DNA of 64,000 nucleotides from an uncultured Clostridia bacterium (GCA_934140005.1 CAKPBB010000005.1:1-64000); one strand, 5' to 3'. Counted from the stretch's first letter, positions 34,614-43,509 are shown. Translations and numbers: made by a program. Notes: a model not told the origin generated them from the sequence alone.

Positions 34614-36177
34614 TTGTTATCCCTCTCTCTTCTATTACTTCATTATTATTTTCTTGACTAATTGCTAACTGATGTAATGCCATAAGTGCCCAAAATATTG
34701 GTGTAACTATTACAACCCATAAATTAAAGAAATCTTGAATCCAAAAGCATACTATTGCGATTAATAAAATTATTGAACAACTATTTTTTCTTTTTATTCC
34801 CTCTTTTAGTTGTATAAACATAAATATCAAATAGCTTAATAATCCCACTACACCAATATTAATAAGCATCGTTATATATACATTACCAGCTGTATCATTT
34901 ATACTGAGCTCTCCAATATTTTTTACATCATCAGTATATTGATCCATAAATCTTACAGCAAAAGTATCTGGTCCGCTTCCAATCAACCAATTTTTATTTA
35001 GCAATTTAAAAGCTCTTTTCCATAAAAAAATTCGATATGTTCCAAATTGATCATCAAAATTTCCATGTAATAATTCATGAACTTCATATAATGTTCCACT
35101 ATTAAAGTTTATAAAATATAATCCTAAAGTCATTAATAAAATTCCAATAATCATTGCTATATACATTCTTTTTATTATTATTTTCTTTTCAATCGCATAT
35201 TCATTCTTATATAAAATATAGGCTAAAAGCATAAATATCCCTACTATAATTAGTAAGCATAGAGCATCTTTATTGAATTGCCAATCTAATGTTAATTTTT
35301 CAATACTATAATGATACTCGGGGTTCATTATAATATTAACTGCTAATCCTAATATTATCATTGCTATTGCAATTATCGTTCTATATAATCTTTTGCTATT
35401 TGTTATAATAAATGGCATAAGTAACGCAAATATTGTTAAAAATGCAACTCTACCACTCATTACATTTATTATAATGAAAATAAAAAATCCTATAAAAATT
35501 GATATTAAATGTATAACTTTATTTAGAATTTTTTCCTCTAAAAATACAAACGCACTAAAGGATATTGTTAATAATATACAATAAACTGCTGATATAATAT
35601 CGATATTTCCTAAAGTAGTCATAAAACTAACATTATGTGTTCCAATGCCATCTTGATACATATTAAATGGATTAAATCCTACATATTGTAGAATAGCTAT
35701 CGTGTTCAAACATATTGATGATATTGAAAAATATAATATATATCTTTTTCTAAACTTTCCAAACATAGTCACAAATAAAAATGTTAAACAATATAAAGAT
35801 ATATTTATTAACCCTTCGCCTCTGCCGATACCAACCAATAAATTATATTTTCCATTATAAGGAGAAAAAATAGTAGCTAATATATTTACTCCCCAAAATC
35901 CTAAAACTGCAAACTGAATTTTCGATAATCTTATATTCTCAAAAGTTTTTACTTTATAAAATATGTAAAAATAAATAATCATTATCAAATTTAATGCAAT
36001 ATATGTAACTCCAATAAATAAAAATGTTCTATATTTACATTCTAATATTTTAAAGAAACCTGTTGAATCTACACATAATGGAAATATTATTATTATCGAA
36101 AAAATATATATTTCAGCTAATTTATCCAACATCCAATTTCTCATTTTTACATACTTTTTATTTTTTATTTCTTCCAT
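34591..36177 (-). CDS. O-antigen ligase family membrane protein
   Basis: A 528-residue protein with about twelve hydrophobic helices and the Wzy_C/O-antigen-ligase signature: a long periplasm-equivalent loop with F-G-T-Y-R-I-F-L-W-K-R-A and L-I-G-S-G-P-D-T-F-A-V. Members join or polymerise surface glycans. The start at 36177 follows CGGAG. It is the first gene of a three-gene operon with the Cys-repeat protein and the TraX-like gene, overlapping the former. The glycan is unknown; no glycosyltransferase is adjacent. Confidence 0.8.
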   Translation of the reverse strand: MEEIKNKKYVKMRNWMLDKLAEIYIFSIIIIFPLCVDSTGFFKILECKYRTFLFIGVTYIALNLIMIIYFYIFYKVKTFENIRLSKIQFAVLGFWGVNILATIFSPYNGKYNLLVGIGRGEGLINISLYCLTFLFVTMFGKFRKRYILYFSISSICLNTIAILQYVGFNPFNMYQDGIGTHNVSFMTTLGNIDIISAVYCILLTISFSAFVFLEEKILNKVIHLISIFIGFFIFIIINVMSGRVAFLTIFALLMPFIITNSKRLYRTIIAIAMIILGLAVNIIMNPEYHYSIEKLTLDWQFNKDALCLLIIVGIFMLLAYILYKNEYAIEKKIIIKRMYIAMIIGILLMTLGLYFINFNSGTLYEVHELLHGNFDDQFGTYRIFLWKRAFKLLNKNWLIGSGPDTFAVRFMDQYTDDVKNIGELSINDTAGNVYITMLINIGVVGLLSYLIFMFIQLKEGIKRKNSCSIILLIAIVCFWIQDFFNLWVVIVTPIFWALMALHQLAISQENNNEVIEERGITNERKKEK

Positions 36178-36195
36178 TGTTTCTCCGTTTGTTCA

Positions 36196-36380
36196 TTAAC
36201 CATTTTTTATATTATCTACACTTTTCAATATACTACTTGGCAATTGTGTGGGTTGTATTTCTATATCAAAATTATCTTCTAATTGAGATATTTATTCTAT
36301 AAATACTAAAAAGTCTAGAACATTTTCTTTTATTAAAATTAGTGTTTAAATTATTTCTTAATTTCTCATATACTGTAAGC
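36196..36380 (-). pseudogene. Decayed acyl carrier protein gene
   Basis: Between spoVG-like and the ligase the minus strand still reads like a carrier protein in two frames: V-Y-E-K-L-R-N-N-L-N-T-N-F (N-terminal helix), then after a frame change N-V-L-D-F-L-V-F-I-E, a TAA at 36292-36294, and I-S-Q-L-E-D-N-F-D-I-E-I-Q ending S-V-D-N-I-K-N-G. The attachment motif D-S-L is D-F-L, one base from TCT. So the site is lost along with the frame. No start codon remains. It may once have served a surface acyl transfer step. Confidence 0.45.
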
Positions 36381-36396
36381 CTATAAAATTATTACC

Positions 36397-36939
36397 TTAA
36401 GACTTTTCTATTATTTCTTTATATGCTTTTAAAGACTTTTCTAAAATCTCTGTTTTTAAACTATCTTTCAATATTACTACATAAGGAATACTATTTTGAT
36501 CAACTTGAAAAGCCAATCCATAATTAGAACCACCATCAGGAGCTATACCATTATAAATAAAATGTGAATACTCAATAGCAAAATTTCCATTAAGTACTAT
36601 ACTAACAATTGCTTTTAATTTTTCGTGTTCTACAATAGAAACTCTAACATCAGAAACATACATTTCTTCTAAGATACCTTCTTCCATTACATTATAATTG
36701 TATGCATTTAAAACTGCATTTGTAATTTGATTTCTTAATTCAATTATAGTTGGATGAGCAACATCTTTGTATTGTTCTTTTATTTTCTTAGATGGCATAG
36801 TTACAATCAAACTATTATTCCACTTAATAATTTTAATTGTACGAATTTTTATAGTATCATTTAGTACAACATCTGCAATGCCAGCTAATTTCACATTTTC
36901 ATCTTGAATTCTATGTAAATTTTCAACTTTAATTTTCAT
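36397..36939 (-). CDS. Two-domain SpoVG-like protein
   Basis: A 180-residue protein. Residues 1-82 match SpoVG (V-E-N-L-H-R-I, then I-V-T-M-P-S-K-K-I-K-E-Q-Y-K-D-V-A-H-P and A-V-L-N-A-Y). Residues 93-178 begin M-Y-V-S-D-V-R-V-S-I with V-L-N-G-N-F-A-I-E-Y, which looks like a second, diverged SpoVG unit that has lost M-P-S-K. Normal SpoVG is about 85-97 residues and single-domain. SpoVG is a nucleic-acid binding regulator acting at sporulation, division and virulence in Firmicutes. The start at 36939 follows AGGAG. It is alone on the strand, 187 bases from PAP2. Confidence 0.75.
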   Translation of the reverse strand: MKIKVENLHRIQDENVKLAGIADVVLNDTIKIRTIKIIKWNNSLIVTMPSKKIKEQYKDVAHPTIIELRNQITNAVLNAYNYNVMEEGILEEMYVSDVRVSIVEHEKLKAIVSIVLNGNFAIEYSHFIYNGIAPDGGSNYGLAFQVDQNSIPYVVILKDSLKTEILEKSLKAYKEIIEKS

Positions 36940-37126
36940 AACTTTCTCCTTTTATTTTGCTCATGTCTGTATTATAACATAAAAGCTTTCATAATTACTA
37001 TAACTTATTTATAAAAAATAGCCTGATATATTATTAATCTACTCTTTGTAATTTATTTGTTCTCTAGCTTTAATTTTCCATAATAATATGATATGGTTGC
37101 TACTCCATCTATTAAATTATCTCCCT

Positions 37127-37765
37127 CTAATTTTCTAACAAAAACTTTTTAATAGCACTTATATATATAACTAAATATGATATAGATATGCAAAAACCAC
37201 CTAATACATCACTTGTATAATGTACACCTAAATAAATTCTACTAACTCCAATAGAACATATCAAAATACTAAACAATACAATAGAAATCCATTTTATGTA
37301 TTTATTTTTTACATATTTATAAATTAAATATATTAAATAACCATAAAATGCCATACTAACCATAGAATGTCCAGATGGAAAACTATAACCAGTTTCTTCT
37401 ATTATTCTATATTCTGTTGGTCTTGGTCTCTGTAAAATATTTTTCAATAATTGATTTAATACAGTAACTATTACTAAATTTGAAAATATTGATATTCCAA
37501 CTTTTCTATTTTTTATTAGAATAAATAAAGAAATCGTCAATGTAATTAGAAATATTGCACCTCCTAGATTAGTAATAAATTTTGCTATTGGTGTAGCAAA
37601 ATCAGATATTAAAAATGTTGATACTAATTTATATCCAATTATATCTCCATTCATTATTTCCTTGTTAAATACATCTTCTGCCAAATCTAAAAAAATTACT
37701 AAACATATAAACAGTACAATCCATCTTAAATTTTTAATAATAAATTCTTTTATTTTTTCTTTCAT
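37127..37765 (-). CDS. PAP2-family membrane phosphatase
   Basis: A 212-residue protein with about five membrane helices and the three PAP2 motifs: K-N-I-L-Q-R-P-R-P, P-S-G-H-S-M and S-R-I-Y-L-G-V-H-Y-T-S-D. Such enzymes dephosphorylate lipid phosphates, including undecaprenyl pyrophosphate or phosphatidic acid. The active site faces outward. Just past its stop a different frame stays open for about 31 codons (V-R-K-L-E-G-D-N-L-I-D-G) without a start; it may be remnant coding or chance. Confidence 0.85.
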   Translation of the reverse strand: MKEKIKEFIIKNLRWIVLFICLVIFLDLAEDVFNKEIMNGDIIGYKLVSTFLISDFATPIAKFITNLGGAIFLITLTISLFILIKNRKVGISIFSNLVIVTVLNQLLKNILQRPRPTEYRIIEETGYSFPSGHSMVSMAFYGYLIYLIYKYVKNKYIKWISIVLFSILICSIGVSRIYLGVHYTSDVLGGFCISISYLVIYISAIKKFLLEN

Positions 37766-37845
37766 TTTGCCCTCTTCTATCTTATTTTATATCCATAAAA
37801 TATTATCATAAAGTTCAAGTATTTTTCAAGTTTACTTTCTAATTT

Positions 37846-37890
37846 TAAAAAGAAAAAGCCATCATACTAGATGCTTCTAATACAATGACT
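37846..37890 (-). terminator. Terminator of tRNA-Gly
   Basis: A 13-bp stem with several G-T pairs (37857-37869 with 37878-37890) followed on the minus strand by TTTTTCTTTTT. Confidence 0.75.
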
Positions 37891-37896
37891 AATTGA

Positions 37897-37970
<74 letters not shown>

Positions 37971-38002
37971 ATTCATCAATTACTTACCCTTGACAAGTAT
38001 AG

Positions 38003-38031
38003 ATTATAAAGTATTTTTATTTCTTTGTCAA
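38003..38031 (-). promoter_or_regulatory. Consensus promoter of tRNA-Gly
   Basis: Perfect TTGACA (38026-38031), 17-base spacer and perfect TATAAT (38003-38008), about 33 bases before the 5' end of the tRNA. Confidence 0.9.
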
Positions 38032-38109
38032 GATATTTTCTTAATAAATTTATATTTTTTTATTTAATCATATTCTATGGTTAAATTTTATACTACATAT
38101 AAATATATT

Positions 38110-38146
38110 CAAATATGAAAAAGCTTTAATTGCTCTTTCATATTTG
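38110..38146 (-). terminator. Terminator of the ylxM-rplS operon
   Basis: A 15-bp stem with one mismatch (38110-38124 with 38132-38146, loop of seven) beyond the rplS stop. The T tract is weak. Confidence 0.6.
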
Positions 38147-38170
38147 AAAATTGTATATAAAATATATCAA

Positions 38171-38629
38171 TTATTTATTTTCTTCTGTTGCTGGTGTTTC
38201 TGCAACTGGAGCTTCTTCGGCTACAACTTCAGCTTCACCTGGAACAACTTCTTCTTTAACTATAACTTCTTTAGTTTCGATTCTTGCTCCAACTTTTTCT
38301 TTAGTTTTAGCAGCTTTTCCTACTCTATCTCTTAAGTAGTATAATTTAGCTCTTCTAGCTTTACCAACTCTTACTACTTCGATTTTTTCAATCATTGGAG
38401 AATGTACTAGGAATGTTTTTTCAACACCTACGCCATAAGAAATTCTTCTTACTGTGAATGTAGCGTTAACTCCTCCACCTTGTTTTTTAATTATAATTCC
38501 TTCGAATACTTGGATTCTTTCTTTGTTTCCTTCTTTAATTCTAACATGAACTCTAACTGTGTTACCAATTCTAAGTTCTGGAATCTTATTTTTCATTTGC
38601 TCATGTTCTATAGATTTTAAAATATCCAT
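38171..38629 (-). CDS. rplS: Ribosomal protein L19 with acidic tail
   Basis: Large-subunit protein at the 30S interface. The core (1 to about 112) has I-E-H-E-Q-M-K, R-I-G-N-T-V-R-V-H-V-R, the block F-E-G-I-I-I-K-K-Q-G-G-G and A-R-R-A-K-L-Y-Y-L-R. Beyond the usual length of about 115 residues there is a 40-residue Glu/Ala/Val-rich extension ending A-T-E-E-N-K, which is unusual for L19 and likely disordered. Last gene of the operon after trmD (29-base gap). Confidence 0.95.
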   Translation of the reverse strand: MDILKSIEHEQMKNKIPELRIGNTVRVHVRIKEGNKERIQVFEGIIIKKQGGGVNATFTVRRISYGVGVEKTFLVHSPMIEKIEVVRVGKARRAKLYYLRDRVGKAAKTKEKVGARIETKEVIVKEEVVPGEAEVVAEEAPVAETPATEENK

Positions 38630-38658
38630 TTTCTTTCCTCCTTCTCTAAACTTTTATT

Positions 38659-39366
38659 TTATAAATCTCTTAAATATTTTTTGTCTTCATCAGTTAATTC
38701 TGCTTTTTCAAGCAGTTCAGGTCTCTTTCTAAAAGTTTCTTCTAGTGATTTTTTTCTTCTCCACTCATCAATATTTTTATGATTACCTGAAATTAAAACT
38801 TCTGGTACTTTCTCTCCTAAAAAAATTTCAGGACGAGTATATTGTGGATACTCCAACAAATCATTTGAAAAACTTTCTTCAGATTTTGAACCTTGCTTTA
38901 AAACACCATCTATATATCTTGAAACACTATCTATTAAAACCATTGCTGGTAATTCTCCACCTGTTAATACATAATCTCCAATAGAGATTTCTTCATCAAC
39001 AACTTTATCAATTACTCTTTGATCAATGCCTTCATAATGTCCACAAATAATAACTAAATGTTCTTCTTTTGCAAGTTCTTCAACTTTTTTTTGGGTTAAA
39101 GTAGTTCCTTTAGGTGACATATAAATTGTTTTTGTCTTCTCACTCTTCACTGAATTCCAAGCATCCCATACAACATCTGGTTTCATAAGCATTCCTGCTC
39201 CTCCACCATAAGGTGTATCATCAACTTTTTTATGCTTATCTTTTGAAAAATCTCTAATATTAGTTAAATTAAGTTCTAATAATTGATTTTTTAAAGCTCT
39301 TCCAATAATACTTTGTTTCATTGGTTCAAACATTTCTGGAAAAAGAGTTAATACATCAAACTTCAT
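38659..39366 (-). CDS. trmD: tRNA (guanine-N1)-methyltransferase TrmD
   Basis: Makes m1G37 in tRNAs to hold the reading frame. A 235-residue SPOUT enzyme with the knotted SAM-binding block (C-G-H-Y-E-G-I-D-Q-R, G-D-Y-V-L-T-G-G-E-L-P-A) and D-D-T-P-Y-G-G-G-A-G-M. The start at 39366 overlaps the rimM stop by one base, so the two are coupled. Confidence 0.96.
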   Translation of the reverse strand: MKFDVLTLFPEMFEPMKQSIIGRALKNQLLELNLTNIRDFSKDKHKKVDDTPYGGGAGMLMKPDVVWDAWNSVKSEKTKTIYMSPKGTTLTQKKVEELAKEEHLVIICGHYEGIDQRVIDKVVDEEISIGDYVLTGGELPAMVLIDSVSRYIDGVLKQGSKSEESFSNDLLEYPQYTRPEIFLGEKVPEVLISGNHKNIDEWRRKKSLEETFRKRPELLEKAELTDEDKKYLRDL

Positions 39367-39872
39367 TATATAAGCCCCTCTATTATTTTTACAATTATTT
39401 TGCCATTCTTTAAATCAACACTTTTGATCACATCAGATATTCCAGGTAGAAGAATTTGTTTACCGAGTTCATCTTTTACAACATAGATATCATTGCTACC
39501 TGTATTATAAATATCATCAACTTTTCCTATGCAATTTCCTTCTTCTGTAAATACATCTAATCCAATCAAATCAGCTATGTAATAAGTACCTTCTTCTAAA
39601 GGTTCTAAATTTTTTCTATCAATTAGAATATAACAATTTTTCAATTTTTCTGCTTCTTCTACTGAATCAATTCCTTTTAATTTTAAAATTACTTGATTTT
39701 TATGATAGCCAACTTTTTCAATTATAAATTCATTATTTGAATTTTTTTGTTTGATTAAAATTTTCTCTAATCTTTCAAATCTTGTAATATCATTAGTAAA
39801 AGGATTTACTTTTATTTCACCTTTTAGGCCTTTTACATTTACAATTTGTCCTAGTTCTAAATATGATTCCAT
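39366..39872 (-). CDS. rimM: Ribosome maturation factor RimM
   Basis: Binds S19 and helps build the 30S head. The 168 residues have the N-terminal barrel (I-V-N-V-K-G-L-K-G-E-I-K-V-N-P-F-T) and the C-terminal PRC-barrel-like half (Y-Y-I-A-D-L-I-G-L-D-V, L-L-P-G-I-S-D-V). Start at 39872, 9 bases after khpA; overlap with trmD by one base. Confidence 0.94.
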   Translation of the reverse strand: MESYLELGQIVNVKGLKGEIKVNPFTNDITRFERLEKILIKQKNSNNEFIIEKVGYHKNQVILKLKGIDSVEEAEKLKNCYILIDRKNLEPLEEGTYYIADLIGLDVFTEEGNCIGKVDDIYNTGSNDIYVVKDELGKQILLPGISDVIKSVDLKNGKIIVKIIEGLI

Positions 39873-39881
39873 ATTATCACC

Positions 39882-40112
39882 TTAATCTACAAATTCAACT
39901 GTTATTTTTTTATGTTCTTTAACAGCAACAGCTTTCATAACTGTACGAATAGATTTAGCCATTTTACCTTGTTTTCCAATAACTTTACCCATATCGCTTT
40001 TAGCAACTTTTACTTCATAACAAATAGATTTTTCATTATTTTTTTCTGTAATTGATACATCTTCTGGAATATCAACTAGATTTTTTATTACTATTTCAAG
40101 TAATTCTTTCAT
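39882..40112 (-). CDS. khpA: KH-domain RNA-binding protein KhpA
   Basis: A 76-residue single KH protein with the motif D-M-G-K-V-I-G-K-Q-G-K-M-A (G-x-x-G loop). KhpA with KhpB/Jag binds small RNAs and controls cell division and elongation in Firmicutes. Its position between rpsP and rimM is standard. Confidence 0.9.
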   Translation of the reverse strand: MKELLEIVIKNLVDIPEDVSITEKNNEKSICYEVKVAKSDMGKVIGKQGKMAKSIRTVMKAVAVKEHKKITVEFVD

Positions 40113-40135
40113 AAATAACCCCTCTTTCGTTATGA

Positions 40136-40372
40136 CTATTTTGCAGCTTTTTCGATTAAAGCTTTTACAGTGTCTGTAGGTTTAGCTCCGTTTTTAATCC
40201 ATGTAGCAACTTTTTCATTATCTAATACAACTGTTGCTGGATCTGTCATAGGATTGTATGTTCCTATTTTCTCAATAATTTTTCCATCTCTTGAGCTCTT
40301 TGAATCTGCAACAACTATATGATAAAATGGAGCTTTTTTCTTTCCTACTCTTTGTAATCTTATTTTTACCAT
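40136..40372 (-). CDS. rpsP: Ribosomal protein S16
   Basis: A 78-residue small-subunit protein starting M-V-K-I-R-L-Q-R-V-G-K-K-K-A-P-F-Y. The ATG at 40372 is preferred to an upstream one at 40381 since it gives the universal family N-terminus. It lies between ffh and khpA in the conserved order. Confidence 0.96.
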   Translation of the reverse strand: MVKIRLQRVGKKKAPFYHIVVADSKSSRDGKIIEKIGTYNPMTDPATVVLDNEKVATWIKNGAKPTDTVKALIEKAAK

Positions 40373-40433
40373 AAAATTCACCTCCTAAAAAATCTTTATA
40401 TATAAAAACTTCATAATGAAATTAGTAATATAA

Positions 40434-41807
40434 CTACTTTAAATCTTTTAATTTAGATATATCTATATCATCCAAATTATCTAAATTCATATTTTTCATC
40501 ATTTTCTTCATAGCACCTTTATTAGAAGTCATTTCCTTCATCATTTTTTGTGTCATTTCAAATGATTTCATAAATTTATTTATTTGTTCAACTGTTGTTC
40601 CACTACCTTTTGCAATTCTTAAACGTCTACTTCCATTTAATATTTTAGGATTTCTACGTTCTTCTTGTGTCATTGAACAAATAATTGCTTCAATTTTCAC
40701 AAATTCTTTATCATCAATTTTTACATCTTTCAATTGATTCATACCAGGAATCAATTTTAATATTGATGAAAAAGAACCCATTTTTTTCATTTGACGTAGT
40801 TGAACTAAATAATCATCTAAATCAAACCCTTGCTTGCGCATTTTCTTTTCAAGTTTAGCAGCTTCTTCCATATCAAATGTTTCTTCTGCTTTTTCTATAA
40901 TAGAAAGTACATCACCCATTCCTAATATTCTTGATGCCATTCTTTCTGGATGGAATACTTCAATATCACTAAGTTTTTCACCTGTTGCAATAAATTTGAT
41001 TGGTCTACCTGTAACTTTTTTTACAGATAATGCTGCACCACCTCTTGTATCACCATCTAATTTTGTAAGAACTAAACCATCAATTCCTAATTCATCGTTA
41101 AATGTTTGTGCAATATTTACAGCATCTTGACCTGTCATTGAATCAACAACAAGTAGTACTTCATGTGGTTTAACATTTTTCTTTAAATCTTTTAGCTCTT
41201 GCATAAGAGCTTCATCAATTTGCAAACGACCGGCTGTATCTATGATTACAACATCATTTAGTTTTGATATTGCTTGAGATATCGCTTGTCTTGCAATAAC
41301 ACTTACATTTTTTTCGCTTTCATTAGCAAAAACTGGAATATCTAATTGTTTACCTACAACTTGTAATTGCTTAATTGCTGCTGGTCTATAAACATCACAT
41401 GCAACAAGTAATGGTTTTTTACCTTGTTTTCTTATAACATTTGCTAGCTTACCAGCAGTAGTTGTTTTACCAGAACCTTGTAAACCCACTAGCATTATAA
41501 TAGTTGGTGGATTAGGAGTAAAATTTATTCTTGATTCTTCTCCTCCAAGTAATTTTACTAACTCATCTTTTACAATTTTAATAACTTGTTGTCCTGGAGT
41601 TAATGATTTAAGTACATCTTGACCTAAGGCTTTCTCTTCTATAACTTTGATAAAATCTTTAACAATTTTATAGTTAACATCAGCTTCAAGTAAAGCTAAT
41701 TTTACTTCACGTAAAACTTCTTTTAAATCACTTTCTGTGATTCTTGCTTTTCCTCTTAATTTTCTTGTAATATCTTGTAATCTAGAAGATAGTCCTTCAA
41801 AAGCCAT
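40434..41807 (-). CDS. ffh: Signal recognition particle protein Ffh
   Basis: SRP54 GTPase that binds signal sequences and the SRP RNA and targets ribosomes to the membrane. The 457 residues start M-A-F-E-G-L-S-S-R-L-Q. It has N, G and M domains: G1 G-L-Q-G-S-G-K-T-T-T, D-T-A-G-R (G3), T-K-L-D-G-D (G4) and the M-domain basic block with G-S-R-R-L-R-I-A-K-G-S-G. Start at 41807 chosen since AGAGGT is eight bases upstream; ylxM lies 20 bases before. A C-terminal Met-rich tail (M-M-K-E-M, M-K-K-M-M-K-N-M-N) is typical of the signal-binding region. Confidence 0.97.
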   Translation of the reverse strand: MAFEGLSSRLQDITRKLRGKARITESDLKEVLREVKLALLEADVNYKIVKDFIKVIEEKALGQDVLKSLTPGQQVIKIVKDELVKLLGGEESRINFTPNPPTIIMLVGLQGSGKTTTAGKLANVIRKQGKKPLLVACDVYRPAAIKQLQVVGKQLDIPVFANESEKNVSVIARQAISQAISKLNDVVIIDTAGRLQIDEALMQELKDLKKNVKPHEVLLVVDSMTGQDAVNIAQTFNDELGIDGLVLTKLDGDTRGGAALSVKKVTGRPIKFIATGEKLSDIEVFHPERMASRILGMGDVLSIIEKAEETFDMEEAAKLEKKMRKQGFDLDDYLVQLRQMKKMGSFSSILKLIPGMNQLKDVKIDDKEFVKIEAIICSMTQEERRNPKILNGSRRLRIAKGSGTTVEQINKFMKSFEMTQKMMKEMTSNKGAMKKMMKNMNLDNLDDIDISKLKDLK

Positions 41808-41827
41808 TTGCAATTACCTCTCTTTTC

Positions 41828-42175
41828 TTAAACTAAACAATTTAATTTACTTTTTACATCTTCAAGAATTCTTGCAATTTCTTTATCTGATGTGTTTTCT
41901 TTTATTTTTGTGATTTCTGATAAAATACTTGCAATTTTTTCTTCTTGCATTAGCGTTTTTTTCATAATTCCTAGCTTTTCTTCATATTCAAAAAGCTTGC
42001 TTTCTCCCTTCTTCAGATTATCTCTAACTGCTTGCCTTGTAATATTTGCATTTTCAGCTATTTCTGATAAAGATAAATCATTATTGTAGTAGTCATCTAA
42101 CATCTGATATTGTTTTTCAGTTAAAAGCTTGCCATAAGTTTCTAAAAGAATACTTATTTGAACTGTTTTTTCCAT
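41828..42175 (-). CDS. ylxM: YlxM, SRP-associated putative DNA-binding protein
   Basis: A 115-residue protein of the YlxM/p13 family, first gene of the operon before ffh in most Firmicutes. It has a helix-turn-helix-like part (L-S-E-I-A-E-N-A-N-I-T-R-Q-A-V-R-D-N-L) and a C-terminal helix. It was linked to SRP activity in Streptococcus; the DNA-binding role is only inferred from the fold. Confidence 0.9.
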   Translation of the reverse strand: MEKTVQISILLETYGKLLTEKQYQMLDDYYNNDLSLSEIAENANITRQAVRDNLKKGESKLFEYEEKLGIMKKTLMQEEKIASILSEITKIKENTSDKEIARILEDVKSKLNCLV

Positions 42176-42206
42176 TTGACCACTCCTTAAAATGTAATGC
42201 TATTAT

Positions 42207-42235
42207 ACTTTACACTATTTTTATACAAATGTCAA
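42207..42235 (-). promoter_or_regulatory. Promoter of the ylxM-ffh operon
   Basis: TTGACA (42230-42235), 17-base spacer and TAAAGT (42207-42212). A TATAAT a few bases further would need a 22-base spacer and is less likely. Confidence 0.6.
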
Positions 42236-42257
42236 GTATTTTTACTTTATTTTTCAC

Positions 42258-42301
42258 AAAAATATAGAGATAACAATTATTTTAAGAATTGTCATCTCTA
42301 T
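42258..42301 (-). terminator. Terminator of tsaE
   Basis: A 15-bp stem with one mismatch (42264-42278 with 42287-42301) 14 bases beyond the tsaE stop, followed on the minus strand by ATTTTTGTG. Confidence 0.75.
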
Positions 42302-42314
42302 CAAATCTTTATAA

Positions 42315-42755
42315 TTAAATTTCTATATTTATATTTCCTATATTTTCAATTTTAATTATTCTTCTATTTTCATTTACATTATCTCTAGAGAACTCTAATT
42401 TCAAATATTTTTTAGGAATATAGCCTTCCAGCATTTCTCCCCATTCTATTATACTAGCTCCCTTTTCAAAATATTCTTCACCGCCTATTGCAAAAAATTC
42501 ATCAATATCCGCTAAACGGTATAAATCAAAATGAAATATTTTTAATTTTTCCGTATCATATTCATTTACTATTGTAAATGTAGGACTAGAAATTTCATTT
42601 TGTAATCCAAAATAACTTAAAATTCCTTCTGTCAATTTTGTTTTTCCAGATCCTAAATCTCCCAAAAGTATGATTATATCGCCTCTTTTTAATTGTGAAG
42701 CAATTTTTTGTCCTAGTTTTATTGTATCCATTTCTGAATTTGATATATATTCCAT
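42315..42755 (-). CDS. tsaE: tRNA t6A biosynthesis ATPase TsaE
   Basis: P-loop ATPase that powers the TsaB-TsaD complex. The 146 residues show G-D-L-G-S-G-K-T-K-L (Walker A), S-S-P-T-F-T-I-V-N-E-Y and F-H-F-D-L-Y-R, all typical. Start at 42755 follows GGAG. It is a single gene here, apart from tsaB-rimI at 31.2-32.3 kb, while many Firmicutes keep all three together. Confidence 0.94.
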   Translation of the reverse strand: MEYISNSEMDTIKLGQKIASQLKRGDIIILLGDLGSGKTKLTEGILSYFGLQNEISSPTFTIVNEYDTEKLKIFHFDLYRLADIDEFFAIGGEEYFEKGASIIEWGEMLEGYIPKKYLKLEFSRDNVNENRRIIKIENIGNINIEI

Positions 42756-42930
42756 TTTTTCTCCAATCTATTTTGAATTTCTTACATATTATAACATAAT
42801 GTAAATAAATTTACTAGATTCTAGTTATATTTTTATTATCTGCCAATTATTTTTGCATTTCAACAATTTCATAAAATTTATCATTGTAAAGTTTTATTAT
42901 TTAGTATACAATAATTATGGAGGTATTAAT

Positions 42931-43509
42931 ATGAAAAAGAAAAATTTAATTATTTGTGCAGTTATAGTTTTAATCGTACTAGCTGTAATCATTGGTATTG
43001 CTGTAAAATCTAATAACAATGGAACTATAAAAATAGAATCTACAGCAAATATGAAAAATTTAATAGATTCCATTTATAAAAATGCAAATGTTGAATTACC
43101 AAGTTTAGAAACAAATGAAATTGATATGTCTGATAATTATACAGTTTCAACTTACACTGGTTCCCAAGACAATAGTAATATCGAATCAATTATTGTTTCT
43201 GAACCTTTAATAAGTTCACAAGCTTATTCTTTGGTTGTTATGAAATTAAAAAATTCAGCTGATGTTGAAAAAGTAAAACAAAATATTTATGATAATGTCA
43301 ACATGAGTAAATGGATTTGTGTTTCAGCTGAAAAATTGTATATTACAAATTATAATAATATAGTTTTTTATGTAATGTCTGACGAAGACTTGGCACAACC
43401 AGTTTACACTGCTTTTAAAGCTTATGTAAATAATAAAAACGGTTCTGAATTAGAAAAATCAGAAAATTTAGATTATGAGCTTCCAGATGAAATGCTTGTA
43501 GTAGAATAA
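42931..43509 (+). CDS. Membrane-anchored protein of unknown function
   Basis: A 192-residue protein. The ATG at 42931 follows ATGGAGGT. It has a basic start K-K-K and one long hydrophobic helix (about 5-24), then an extracellular part with no repeated motif: N-A-N-V-E-L-P-S-L-E-T-N-E-I-D, I-V-S-E-P-L-I-S-S-Q-A-Y-S. The hydrophobic segment is a signal anchor without a lipobox. The domain resembles DUF4358-type clostridial envelope proteins in its pattern, but I cannot name a function. It has its own terminator downstream. Confidence 0.65.
   Translation: MKKKNLIICAVIVLIVLAVIIGIAVKSNNNGTIKIESTANMKNLIDSIYKNANVELPSLETNEIDMSDNYTVSTYTGSQDNSNIESIIVSEPLISSQAYSLVVMKLKNSADVEKVKQNIYDNVNMSKWICVSAEKLYITNYNNIVFYVMSDEDLAQPVYTAFKAYVNNKNGSELEKSENLDYELPDEMLVVE

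Noticed and set aside
34282..34668. Open frame on the plus strand with L-V-A-S-E repeats
   Set aside because: It is the complement of the A-T-S-C-D repeat, with no start site, and overlaps the real membrane protein.
37020..37130. A 31-codon open stretch after the PAP2 stop in another frame
   Set aside because: It lacks a start codon and similarity to anything known; PAP2 already has normal length and all motifs, so a fourth frameshift is not claimed.
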